A stretch of 64,000 nt of DNA from Apostichopus japonicus (taxonomy: Eukaryota; Echinodermata; Holothuroidea; Aspidochirotida; Stichopodidae), in assembly GCF_037975245.1 (NCBI RefSeq), contig NC_092575.1:325001-389000 (forward strand). The letters run 5' to 3'. Within the stretch, counting starts at the first letter, position 1. The number at the start of each line of letters is the position of its first letter. Positions 1 through 11,094 of this stretch are shown piece after piece. A program made the position numbers and the translations under genes. The notes under the pieces were generated by a model, which made no database searches, had not been told where the DNA came from, and was given only the letters and a program-made list of their open reading frames with translations.

Positions 1-1168
1 TGCATTTGGTGCTGGCTTTTCAGGTAAGGATTCATATTAAATGACAGTTAAACAAGGTAACATGTGACTAATGAAGAGTCAATGTAGTCAAACAAGCCAG
101 GATCATGTCAATGGGCAGGGGAGGGGAGGGGGATAAGGTGTGGATCATTCCTCTTCCCTCCTCTTACAATGACAATTCAGTCTTGTGCTCTGCAGTTCTC
201 TTCATATGTGTTTGTATTCAGGTACACTGTGAACCATTTCTAGGATCAAACCACATAGTAGCTGGTATGTTTATGATACATTTAAAGCATCTTGTAATGT
301 AATTTTCAGATGCTTTGGACACCATGTTGAGGGTGATCATGAAAGGGAAAAGTACATGCATCCAAAAACATGGAAAATTCAAGGATACTTTATATAAAGG
401 AGTGACTTGTATTACGCGAAAATAAATGAAGCTAACTTCTTCCTGACTTCAAAAGAGTCCAACAAGAATGCATACTAGGCGTCCACCAAGAATGCAAAGC
501 AAGGCGTCCACCAAGAATGCAAACTAGGCGTCCACCAAGAATGAAAAACTGGGCGTCCACCAAGAATGCAAAACAAGGCGTCCACCAAGAATGCAAAACC
601 AGGTGTCCACCAAGAGTGCAAAACAAGGTGTCCACCAAGAATGCAAAACCAGGGGTCCACCAAGAATGCAAGACCAGGGGTCCACCAGAATGCAAAACAA
701 GGCGTCCACCAAGAATGCAAAACAAAGCATCCACCAAGAATGCAAACTAGGCATCCACCAAAATCCAAATCCAGGGGAACAAAGCTTGAGAATCCTGTTT
801 TGCACACAAGTGTATAGACTTCTGAATGGTAGATTCTGAACAAAGGCGGCAGCTAGAGACCTTAGAGAGGGTGATTGGGGAGGCAGCTAGAGACCTTAGA
901 GAGGGTGATTGGGGATGCAGTGCAACAATGTTACCAGTTCTTAGGCTAGATCGGAGATATATAGGGATTGGGATGTGAGGTGTGATGTAAGTTTTCATCA
1001 TTCACAACATAACATATTTTCATCCTTTCTTCAGGTCATGGATTTAAGATGGCTCCCGTGGTTGGACGGATATTAGGTGAACTTGTCTTTGGGGATAAAT
1101 TGTCGTATGACATCACATCTCTGAGTGCCAAGAGGTTTGCCAAGTATTCTGATTCCTCCAAACTTTGA
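1..1168 (+). CDS. PIPOX: Peroxisomal sarcosine/pipecolate oxidase paralog A, last two exons
   Basis: FAD-dependent amine oxidase of the monomeric sarcosine oxidase family, expected to oxidise sarcosine or L-pipecolate in peroxisomes and release hydrogen peroxide. Seen: exon 1-23 encodes AFGAGFSG up to a gtaagg donor; exon 1035-1168 follows a pyrimidine-rich cttcag acceptor. The joined codon gives G-HGFKMAPVVGRILGEL, the FAD-contacting C-terminal motif of the family. The protein ends in SSKL then TGA at 1166-1168, a canonical PTS1 peroxisomal signal. The same intron phase (after the first base of Gly) is used in the complete copy at 16967-23810 on the other strand, so the two are paralogs. The rest of the gene lies to the left of the window. 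The intron (24-1034) carries a 25-bp array. No clear AATAAA was found just after the stop. Family is certain; substrate is inferred. Confidence 0.9.
463..790. repeat. 25-bp tandem array in the PIPOX-A intron
   Basis: About 12 copies of a unit like GTCCACCAAGAATGCAAAAC plus five bases; for example GTCCACC recurs at 481 and 506. Because 25 is not a multiple of three, overlapping open frames appear on both strands, but none resembles a protein family. A separate 34-bp duplication (GGCAGCTAGAGACC...) follows at about 847-914. The array ends about 245 bp before the acceptor at 1034. Confidence 0.9.
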
Positions 1169-1568
1169 AATCCATCAGACAGATTGAAGACGGCCTGAAG
1201 CTCTGCATGATGGGTTGTGGCTGATCTTGTATATCTCCATGGTGATTAAATGAAATATTTAGTACTACAGCAGTACTACTCTATAAATGGTTGATTGCGT
1301 GATAAGCCTTAATAGGACACTGAAACGTAAAGTAAAGACGATTGTGAGAAACAGTTTACATATGAAAAGAAAAATTGGCTTGCATAGGATCAGAGGAGTC
1401 ATGCGATGCACAAAGATAGAAACTAACAGATAGAAACAATGAAGGTTTACAATGTACTACAGTTTGGGCTGAGTAAATGTAGGGCAGCTTTCAGCAGTTG
1501 AAACTGTCTACAATTATCTGCTGTTTTTCAAATATCAAAACCTGCAGAAATACTGGCAAATGTAAACG
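1169..1568. other. Intergenic / probable PIPOX-A 3' UTR, nothing recognised
   Basis: AT-rich sequence following the PIPOX-A stop. No further exon, RNA gene or repeat was recognised. Confidence 0.5.
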
Positions 1569-2835
1569 ACACAATCTATTAGTTAATCAATATTGTCCTA
1601 CGGTTGGGTATTATCTATTAGTTATTCAACATTGTCCTACGGTTGGGTTTGTCTATTAGTTATTCAACATTGTCCTATGTGTGGGTTTGTCTATTAGTTA
1701 TTCAACATTGTCCTACGGTTGGGTTTATCTATTAGTTATTCAACGTTGTACTACTGTATGTGTGGGTTTGTCTATTAGTTATTCAACATTGTCGTATGGT
1801 TGGGTATTATCTATTAGTTATTCAACATTGTACTACGGTTGGGTATTATCTATTAGTTATTCAACATTGTCCTATGTGTGGGTTTGTCTATTAGTTATTC
1901 AACATTGTCCTACGGTTGGGTTTATCTATTAGTTATTCAACGTTGTACTACTGTATGTGTGGGTTTGTCTATTAGTTATTCAACATTGTCGTATGGTTGG
2001 GTATTATCTATTAGTTATTCAACATTGTACTACGGTTGGGTATTATCTATTAGTTATTCAACGTTGTCCTACGGTTGGGTATCATCTATTAGTTATTCAA
2101 CGTTGTACTACGGTTGGGTATTATCTATTAGTTATTCAACGTTGTCCTATGGTTGGGTATTATCTATTAGTTATTCAACGTTGTACTACGGTTGGGTATT
2201 ATCTATTAGTTATTCAACGTTGTCCTACGGTTGGGTATTATCTATTAGTTATTCAATATTGTCCTATGGTTGGGTATTATCTATTAGTTATTCAACGTTG
2301 TCCTACGGTTGGGTATTATCTATTAGTTATTCAATATTGTCCTATGTTGGGTATTATCTATCAGTTATTCAACGTTGTCCTACGGTTGGGTATTATCTAT
2401 AAGTTATTCAATATTGTCCTAGGTTGGGTATTATCTATTAGTTATTCAATATTGTCCTATGGTTGGGTATTATCTATCAGTTATTCAACGTTGTCCTACG
2501 GTTGGGTATTATCTATAAGTTATTCAATATTGTCCTACGGTTGGGTATTATCTATTAGTTATTCAACGTTGTACTACGGTTGGGTATTATCTATTAGTTA
2601 TCCAACATTGTCCTACGGTTGGGTATTATCTATTAGTTATTCAACATTGTCCTACGGTTGGGTATTATCTATTAGTTATTCAATATTGTCCTATGGTTGG
2701 GTATTATCTATTAGTTATTCAACGTTGTCCTACGGTTGGGTATTATCTATTAGTTATTCAATATTGTCCTATGGTTGGGTATTATCTATTAGTTATTCAA
2801 CGTTGTCCTACGGTTGGGTATTATCTATTAGATAT
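1569..2835. repeat. 39-bp tandem array
   Basis: Roughly 32 copies of a 39-bp unit centred on GGTTGGGTATTATCTATTAG. As 39 is divisible by three, long frames stay open (13-residue period, LSISYSTLSYGWV), but they carry no protein signature. A block of about 197 bp is duplicated (units from about 1681 recur from about 1878). Towards the right end two unit types alternate (CAATATTGTCCTATGG and CAACGTTGTCCTACGG), giving a 78-bp dimer, which indicates recent amplification of pairs. Confidence 0.92.
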
Positions 2836-3479
2836 TACTGGTATGCTGCATCTTCTCTGTATTACAATATACTACCAGCATCATCATAATAAAATGACAT
2901 TAACATAAGAGCCAGCTCACTATACTAAAGAGTTGGATAATTTGTTAGAGACTATCTGCTATGATTTATTATAAATTACATTTCAATTTTTTCATACCTC
3001 GATCATTTTAAATGTCTACCAATCAGTATTGCTATTTGCCTTTTACATCTGTTTGTTTCAAATCATATTCTATTGTTACAATTGAAGCGATCATTATTCA
3101 TTCAAAGTGCCTTTAACGAAGTTAGGAAATATTCTAAATACACTTATCATGTACTTTTTATAATCAATTAAATGTTAACATATTGCTTGCTATAATTATA
3201 ATAAAATGAACTTTTATTGCAATGAATAAAAGGTATTTTCTTTATTTTATTAACCATTAAAATACTTGAAATAGGTTTATGAATAATGCAGAAAAGTGCA
3301 GTGTGTCATGAAAACTCAAACCATGGATATTACTTTCGTTAAAAGTCCTCTGAAGACCGAAGAAAGAGATCTCTATCCCTTATGAAAGGTAGAAGAAGGC
3401 TAAGAATTAGGGATTATCCAAAAAATAGGGACCCTAATATTAAGACCAAACATTAAAACAGTTAAAAAGTAATTAATTC
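2836..3479. other. Intergenic AT-rich sequence
   Basis: Very AT-rich stretch between the 39-bp array and a LINE remnant. No gene or repeat was recognised. Confidence 0.5.
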
Positions 3480-4330
3480 TCTCGTCACTCATCAGAAAAA
3501 TCTCAAACTTGAAAAGACCTGCAGAGAGAACACCAGTGAAATCAACCCAAAACACTTTTGGAAAATAGGTCAATAATTTTTTAAGCCAAAGATCTACCCA
3601 ATTCTTGGCAATAAAACCAATTGTCTGCTTGATAAAACTGAGCGAAGTTCAGGGTCGGTCTGATCTATTGGTAAATACTTTACAAAATATATATTATTAT
3701 TATTCTTATAATAATTTTGATGATGGCTTTAAAAGTAACTTATTGGTATATTCCAACCCTTAGCATCCACATTCAGATGTCCGATCCTTTCATAATCAGT
3801 GCTGGCACTACGCAAGGGTCTGCCTTAAGCCCTCTTTTGAATAGCCTGTACGTTCCTGACATTCCAAGTTACCTACAATACGCTTCAAAGATCAAAACAC
3901 CCACCTTAGACACTTCCCTGACAATTTCGCTGTTTTGGCATTCTGGTAAGTTAATTAAAACCAGTTTTGACTACAAAGGTTTATAATTTTTTTGGAAGAA
4001 TATTGCGATAAATGGGGAAATTAAAATGACCTCTCTTCAATCGAAACTGGTGAATTTTATCGTTTTACTGTTTTCCAGAATAAAGGAATACTGAGTACCA
4101 ATTTGAAAATTTCGACTCTGAAGATCCTGCTAGGATCAAAAAGTCAGGCCCTCTAACTTTTACATCAGTATCAAATTAAACATCTTAAGGACATGTCCTT
4201 CCCTCATCTGAAGCTGCCTTCCTTGGATATACCAAGATAAAAGAAAATCACCTTCAACAACATTCCAAACTTATAGGCTAAACTCCTTAATAAACAAGAG
4301 TATACCATGTTAATATGTATAATACTTCGA
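3480..4330 (+). pseudogene. Degenerate non-LTR retrotransposon (reverse transcriptase) fragment
   Basis: The frame at 3717-3986 contains GTTQGSALSPLLNSLYVPDIP-like sequence around 3803-3870, which matches the reverse transcriptase core of LINE elements (consensus G-TPQGS-LSPLL--LY--DIP). Upstream, around 3535-3570, NPKHFWK-like residues appear in another frame, as seen in LINE open reading frames. The catalytic Asp-Asp box is not visible and frames are broken, so this is a dead copy. The outer limits are approximate. Confidence 0.5.
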
Positions 4331-4577
4331 TGAAACATCCATATGTATGGTAACATTAGCTTATACTAAGCAATTAAACCAAAGTAAAATAAAACTAATA
4401 TAATCCAGTCAACTAATCCTCACGCATCAAAGGGCAGGCATCAAAAAGGCACCAAAGGGCTCTCTAACAAAAATATTTCTATACCTACAACTCAGTGGCA
4501 GAGATTTCTTGTCAGAAGTGGGGGGGGGTTGCAGGCCATTGATGAAATAAAAAGTCATAACTGCTGGCTCACTATCA

Positions 4578-4828
4578 AGTGGAGCGCCACCATAAGTTGG
4601 CGCGAAGTGAACAAGAATTTTTTGGCAAATATTGCCTCCAGATTGCAGTAAATGGCACTGCCCAGGCCTTGAAAAGCTGCATTTAACCAGGGACGTATGC
4701 AGGATTTTCTAACCCGGGGGGTGCGTATTACTTTATAAGCGGAGCGCCACCATTGGTTGGCGCGCAGCGTACAAGCAAATTTCTGGTTTTGGTACCCCCA
4801 GATCACCGGAAATGGCACTTCTCGGGCT
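4578..4828. repeat. Two copies of a ~91-bp interspersed repeat with GAGCGC...GGCGCG core
   Basis: Copies at 4578-4669 and 4738-4828 share the order GGAGCGCCACCAT, TTGGCGCG, then AAATGGCACT about 65 bases later. A third copy lies at 5351-5440 with GAGCGCGACCAT and CGCGCGTAGCG. Divergence between copies points to an old transposable-element family rather than a local tandem duplication. The family is not identified. Confidence 0.6.
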
Positions 4829-5288
4829 TGAAACTGACCAACCATATGTACACTTTTACCTGAGAACCAAGTTTTTTCCAAATACTTTTTTTCTCATCTA
4901 TAACCTTTTTGAAGATTGTCACCAGTCACACATCATGTTCGACTTCATCACATATCCTGTGGATCATTGCTTTTGTAGGTGATTCTTCATCACGGCCCAC
5001 AATATCCGTCAGCCCCACTGTTCAGAATTTGAAAATTCACAATTCTCGTGAATAAATTCACTTCAAAACATACCCATAATGTTGCACAAAATATCATCTA
5101 TGGACAACCGATATAGAAAAACCTCCTTCAAACCCTAACAGACGGGTCAAAATTGCACGAGTATGATGAAGAATGTTGGTTAGGGAATTTTCGAAAATTC
5201 AGACGGCTACTAAAAAATTTCGTTGAAGGAAATAAAAATATACCAGATATTTCCGAAACCGAACACTACACACATCGACAGTTTTGAG

Positions 5289-5853
5289 CATGGGCGCAGA
5301 TCAGTCTTGGATAATGGTGGGGACGCGTGTCTGTTTTATGACACTATCTAAGTGGAGCGCGACCATGGGTTCGCGCGTAGCGTACGATTTTTTTGGGCAA
5401 ATATACCTCCCAGATCGCCGGAAATAACACTTCCCAGACCTAACGATGCTCCTAAACCTCCTTAAGTTTTAGATCTCATGGCTTAGAAATTTAGTTTGGA
5501 GAAATACATGGGCGTCTGCAGAAAGAAAATCAGGGGACAAATAATCCAAGTAGACTTTTGTATATACGATGGGTCTGGGGTCCTCTCCCAGAAAACAAAT
5601 ATAGACTGCCGCAAATGCGATTTCCGTCCTATATTTAACAACTGTGGAAAAAATACAATAAAATGAGAACTGCTGCATGTCATTTGCACAATGCTGGATC
5701 AAACTGCGCCAAAGTTCAATACAGGGGAACTTGAATGCAGCTATTGGTCAAGACAAATTGGTGGGGGGGGGGGGACACGGTATATCATGTCCCCACTACT
5801 GAAAAAGTTGGTGGGGACGCGTCCCGCTGTCCTCACCAGGATCTGCGCCCATG
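5289..5853. mobile_element. Inverted-repeat-bounded element, MITE-like (~565 bp)
   Basis: CATGGGCGCAGATC at 5289-5302 is matched exactly by its reverse complement at 5840-5853. Next to both ends lies GGTGGGGACGCGT (5316-5328 and 5810-5822), whose core is near-palindromic. The interior holds a copy of the dispersed GAGCGC repeat and a run of 11 or more G residues near 5762-5774. There is no transposase. It may be a non-autonomous DNA element or a composite of repeats; a target-site duplication was not established. Confidence 0.4.
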
Positions 5854-7246
5854 GTTTGGAGGCTGTTTATCGTGGAACGCCATTTTCATGCTCACTGATA
5901 TGATGTGATATCTGCTGTTTGCTTTACAAATTCGAATAATTTTGTCACTGTTCCTCTTTCTCTTCCCGTTTTCTTGCCGTATTTTCTACTCCATCCTTTT
6001 CTCCTTTTCTCTCTTTCTTCTTTTTCTTTTCCTTCCTTCACCTCGTTGAAGTTGGCAAGTGTATACAGTTCCAAAGCTATTCAACAGCAACAAAACGTTA
6101 TTTTGTGTATGTCTGTTGTGGGGTGAAGTTAGCGCTATGAGCTACAAGTTCCAATGCGCAAGGTGGGGGAAAGGGGCTAGAAATAATGTGTGGGTCAATT
6201 CTAACTCGGTTTTCGGTCGTTAATTGTTGATGTAGCCTACCAGGTAAAAGGTTGAAATGACTTTAACAATTTCAAATTAAATAATTTGATTTATTATGCC
6301 ATTTGGAGCACATAACATAGGCTATAACAGAACATAACTGGCAAAAACTAGGGGGGGTTGATTGTGTGGGCCAACCCCCCCTCTTCAAAAAGTGGGGGGT
6401 TAAAACCCCCAACCCCCCCCCCCCCCTGTTTCTCCACCACTGCTACAAATTCGACCCCCTTTATGATCAACTTATAAAGTTCAAAACAAAAAATGTAAAC
6501 AAACATCCTCTGGTATCTGGTCACTAATCTCTAAAATTTATATTCAAATGTTTATTCACGCGCATGACTTTGCTAGATGGGAGGCGGCCTCAAATTAAAA
6601 CATCTGTTGACTCGCTTGACTTTGCTAGCTAGGAGGAGGCCTCGGCTCTGGGAGGAGGCCCCTAGCTTAGGAAGCTAGATGGCTAGAGTTAAAGCAGTCG
6701 GCAGGTGACAGTATGGCCATTGATGTGGATTATAGTTTAGAAGGGTATCCCACAGGGGTTGGGAAGGGGAGGGGGGTGGGGGTTGGTGGAAGCTGAAATT
6801 AAACTATTCTTTTATACTTGTCTCCTCTTGCCAATTGCTTCCATTCCATCTGTTGAAAGAGTACTATTTTTTATTCTTACTTTTAGATCTACTTTAGCTT
6901 GTTTTTGTTTTGAATTTTTCCCATCCCATATGAGCTCAAACTGGGAATATTTACACCTACACAACCACAGAATGATAGTAAACAAACAGAATAGTAGTCA
7001 AATCATCATTTACTCAGTTAATTCAATACAATATTTTACTCCATATGAATAAAATAAAAAAAGATCACATTGCAACAAGCCATTAATGAATAAAGTATAA
7101 CACCACCGTTCAGTCGTGTAATAAAGACAACGTACATTGAGTATTTTACACACTTCTCTTTCTTTTAACAAGAGAAGTATTTTTGTGGATGAACAGTGAG
7201 TGACTGACACCTTACAAAAAGAATACCAATAAATATATACATATAT
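5854..7246. other. Intergenic; pyrimidine-rich and C/G-run tracts
   Basis: Contains a pyrimidine-rich stretch (about 5950-6045), a cluster of G and C runs at about 6350-6430 including a C run of about 15, and GGGAGGCGGCC/GGAGGAGGCC repeats near 6580-6660. No exon with both splice sites or family similarity was recognised. Confidence 0.5.
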
Positions 7247-8272
7247 GTCCATGTAACTTGTGATAGTGTGTGTTAACCCACTCACAGTCCATGTAACTTG
7301 TGATACAGTGTGTGTTAACCCACCCACAGTCCATGTAACTTGTGATACAGTGTGTGTTAACCCACCCACAGTCCATGTAACTTGTGATACAGTGTGTTAA
7401 CCCACCCACAGTCCATGTAACTTGTGATACAGTGTGTGTTAACCCACCCACAGTCCATGTAACTTGTGATACAGTGTGTGTTACCCACATCACAGTCTAT
7501 GTAACTTGTGATACAGTGTGTGTTAACCCACCCACAGTCCATGTAACTTGTGACACAGTGTGTGTTAACCCACCCACAGTCCATGTAACTTGTGATACAG
7601 TGTGTGTTAACCCACCCACAGTCCATGTAACTTGTGATACAGTGTGTTAACCCACCCACAGTCCATGTAACTTGTGATACAGTGTGTGTTAACCCACCCA
7701 CAGTCCATGTAACTTGTGATACAGTGTGTTAACCCACCCACAGTCCATGTAACTTGTGATACAGTGTGTTAACCCACCCACAGTCCATGTAACTTGTGAT
7801 ACAGTGTGTGTTAACCCACCCACAGTCCATGTAACTTGTGATACAGTGTGTGTTAACCCACCCACAGTCCATGTAACTTGTGATACAGTGTGTTAACCCA
7901 CCCACAGTCCATGTAACTTGTGATACAGTGTGTGTTAACCCACCCACAGTCCATGTAACTTGTGATACAGTGTGTGTTAACCCACCCACAGTCCATGTAA
8001 CTTGTGATACAGTGTGTTAACCCACCCACAGTCCATGTAACTTGTGATACAGTGTGTTAACCCACCCACAGTCCATGTAACTTGTGATACAGTGTGTGTT
8101 AACCCACCCACAGTCCATGTAACTTGTGATACAGTGTGTGTTAACCCACCCACAGTCCATGTAACTTGTGATACAGTGTGTGTTAACCCACCCACAGTCC
8201 ATGTAACTTGTGATACAGTGTGTGTTAACCCACACCACAGTCCATGTAACTTGTGATACAGTGTGTGTTAAA
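7247..8272. repeat. 42/40-bp tandem array
   Basis: About 25 copies of a unit built on ACCCACCCACAGTCCATGTA followed by ACTTGTGATACAGTGTGTGTTA. Units come in two lengths that differ by a single GT dinucleotide (GTGTGTG or GTGTG before TTAAC), i.e. 42 or 40 bp. Otherwise the units are nearly identical, with single variants near 7485-7500 and 8231-8237. Open frames over it are by-products of the repeat. Confidence 0.95.
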
Positions 8273-9461
8273 AGACTGACAGCAAACAAACGACCATCAC
8301 CTACTTCTTAAAATACCAGACAATTATACCTGATAAAGTTTGGTTTGTTCCATTTGAGTTATCTTAAAAGTCTTAGCACAGTACTTTTCGGTCACTAACA
8401 CTTCCTCTGTGGAATTTTATCCCCATCATGTGTAATCAAGTTAACAATAACAGTATGTTCTGCTTAGACCTTAATTTGTTTCTATTCAGAGTTGTACTTT
8501 TGTAAGAAATTGCCCTACTTTACTTATAACTTGTGACCATAGATGAAACAACAGTACAAAACACAAGAAGAACAGACTGAATATGTTAACATCCAATCAA
8601 AAGCAAGGATGAAATGAAGTGTTATATATAATAGATACTTCTTGTATAACAATTTACAATTTATACAAACATAGCTTTCGCGGTCACATCTTTCATTGAC
8701 AAGAACAGCCCTTAGTGGATCAACCATCGTGGGGAAGTAGTTTCTGATATCAGAAGTCTCAAGCGTAACAAGCCAAAGTTATGTACATTAATATACCAAT
8801 CAAGAAGACAATAGCTCAGCTACACAACAACAACATAAACCGTTAGATATATTCTGATAATGACTTCTCTTAGCTACCTGGTACAGGTAACTCTTTAACA
8901 GATGAAGAACATATATATATTATCCTTCCCATTCTATTTGCACATGATGAATGATGATCAACAATAGCAGCACCGTCCACATCAACCCTAAGTTAAAGAG
9001 GACTGCCCTGTTTGTTTCATTATTAAATTAAAGCAATAATGAAACATTGTTTCCAAGAGACTGAAGCTACGTATTAATCACCCATCTCACAAGAAGCCTG
9101 ATATAGGTGACTGCATGTCATCAACTTTATCCCAATCTAATATGTTTAAAAATGTTAAAATAAAAATATGTTTCATAACATACAGAAACTATTAATACTA
9201 AGTATTATTACAGATGTCAAGTGTGGTATAGTCTGCTATAAATAAATCTTTCCTCGCTATGTGAATGCTCTTTTTCTTTTTCTTAGGAATACAGATGACA
9301 AGGTGCTAAATGCACTCTTTTCTATGAGTAGTTGAAGGGTTTCCCATTCCCAGAGTTTTCCACTCAAATACTTCTAAAATATGTCCATTTGACTCAACTG
9401 TGAGATTTTAAAATGTTCTGTTAGCCCCAACAGCAAATAAACTAAATGCTACTGTTCACAC
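8273..9461. other. Intergenic, nothing recognised
   Basis: Unique AT-rich sequence between two arrays. No coding exon or RNA gene was recognised on either strand. Confidence 0.45.
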
Positions 9462-10530
9462 AACAGTAGCTATGGCATAAAATTCACCAAGTACACATGT
9501 AACATAGAATGCATACTGTAGCTATGGCGTGTAGAACTCACCCAGTACACATGTAGGATAAAATGCATACAGTAGCTATGACACGTATAATTCACCCAGT
9601 ACACATGTAGGATAGAATGCATACTGTAGCTATGGCGTGTAGAATTCACCCAGTATACATGTAGGATAGAATGCATACTGTAGCTATGACATGTATAATT
9701 CTACCAGTAAGCATGTAGAATAGAATGCATACTGTAGCTATTGCATGTAGAATTCACCCAGTACACATGTAGGATAGAATGCATACTGTAGCTATTGCAT
9801 GTAGAATTCACCCAGTATACATGTAGGATAGAATGCATGCTGTAGCTATTGCATGTAGAATTCACCCAGTACACATGTAGGATAGAATGCATACTGTAGC
9901 TACAGTATGACATGTATAATTCTACCAGTACGCATGTAAGATAGAATGCATACTGTAGCTATGGCATAAAATTCACCCAGTACACATGTACAGTAGGATA
10001 GAATGCATACTGTATGACATGTATAATTCTACCAGTACGCATGTAAGATAGAATGCATACTGTAGCTATTGCATGTAGAATTCACCCAGTACACATGTAG
10101 GATAGAATGCATACTGTAGCTATGGCACGTAGAATTCACCCAGTACACATGTACAGTAGGATAGAATGCATACTGTAGCTACAGTATGACATGTATAATT
10201 CTACCAGTACGCATGTAAGATAGAATGCATATGCATTCTATCTATACTGTAGCTATGGCATAAAATTCACCCAGTACACATGTACAGAAGGATATAATGC
10301 ATACTGTATGACATGTATAATTCTACCAGTACACATGTAGGATAGAATGCATACTGTAGCTATTGGATGTAGAATTCACCCAGTACACATGTAGGATATA
10401 CAGTAATGCATACTGTAGCTATGACACGTATAATTCACCCAGTACACATGTAGAATAGAATGCATACTGTAGCTACAGTATGGCGTGTAGAATTCACCCA
10501 GTACACATGTAGGATAGAATGCATATTGTC
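9462..10530. repeat. ~54-bp tandem array with internal palindrome
   Basis: About 20 copies of a unit containing GAATTCACCCAGTACACATG and AGGATAGAATGCATACTGTA. Copies differ by small insertions (an extra ACAGTA or TACAGTA) and by two flavours of the middle part (AATTCACCCAG or AATTCTACCAG). A perfect 26-bp palindrome sits at 10218-10243. The array ends about 560 bp beyond the KIAA2013 stop and may be in or near its 3' UTR. Confidence 0.92.
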
Positions 10531-11094
10531 AAGGCAGTCATGAATTTCTTTAGGCAGGTTTTGCTTATATTTTGCTTATGGCAAATTAAATTTCAGATTT
10601 CCTCCCTGCATGAGTTTGTTACTAATAGTAAAAGTGTTTTAAAACTGAATGAAATTTTCATTTCTTTGCCAATTAATGTTCATGTATCCTGAGAAACTAA
10701 CACTGCAATCTTATCATTTAGTAATACCCAACTTGCTAGGTCAAAAGACTTGAAAAATTGCCACAAATTGGCAAGAAACACAAATTTCAGAAATACAGAT
10801 TTTAAGATAACCCCTCAGAGATGAAGAAATTAATTCATGATTTCCTGAAATGTAACAATATCATCAAACAGAACAATGGCAATCAGTTCTTCAGAGAAAA
10901 AACAGTTAAGCAGCACACTTCTTCCAATCATTCTATGGTCTTTTCTTCTGTTAAATCAGCCTCAAGTATGGTAACAAAATATCATAGGTTGGGAATATTA
11001 CATACATTACATACATTATATTACATAAATTACATTCCCTTGAATTTGCTCCAACAAATGTTCCCTCCACATCTGAGTCAATTGTCTGAGATAT
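10531..11094. other. Probable 3' flank/UTR of the KIAA2013 homologue
   Basis: AT-rich sequence between the 54-bp array and the stop codon of the minus-strand gene. No separate gene was seen and no clear polyadenylation hexamer was identified. Confidence 0.4.

Noticed and set aside
1681-2889. Long plus-strand frames (up to 310 codons) with a 13-residue repeat
   Set aside because: They arise because the 39-bp unit is divisible by three and lacks stops; there is no conserved domain and three different frames are open.
7010-8289. Overlapping frames with GGLTHTVSQVTWTV repeats
   Set aside because: By-products of the 42/40-bp array; open on both strands.
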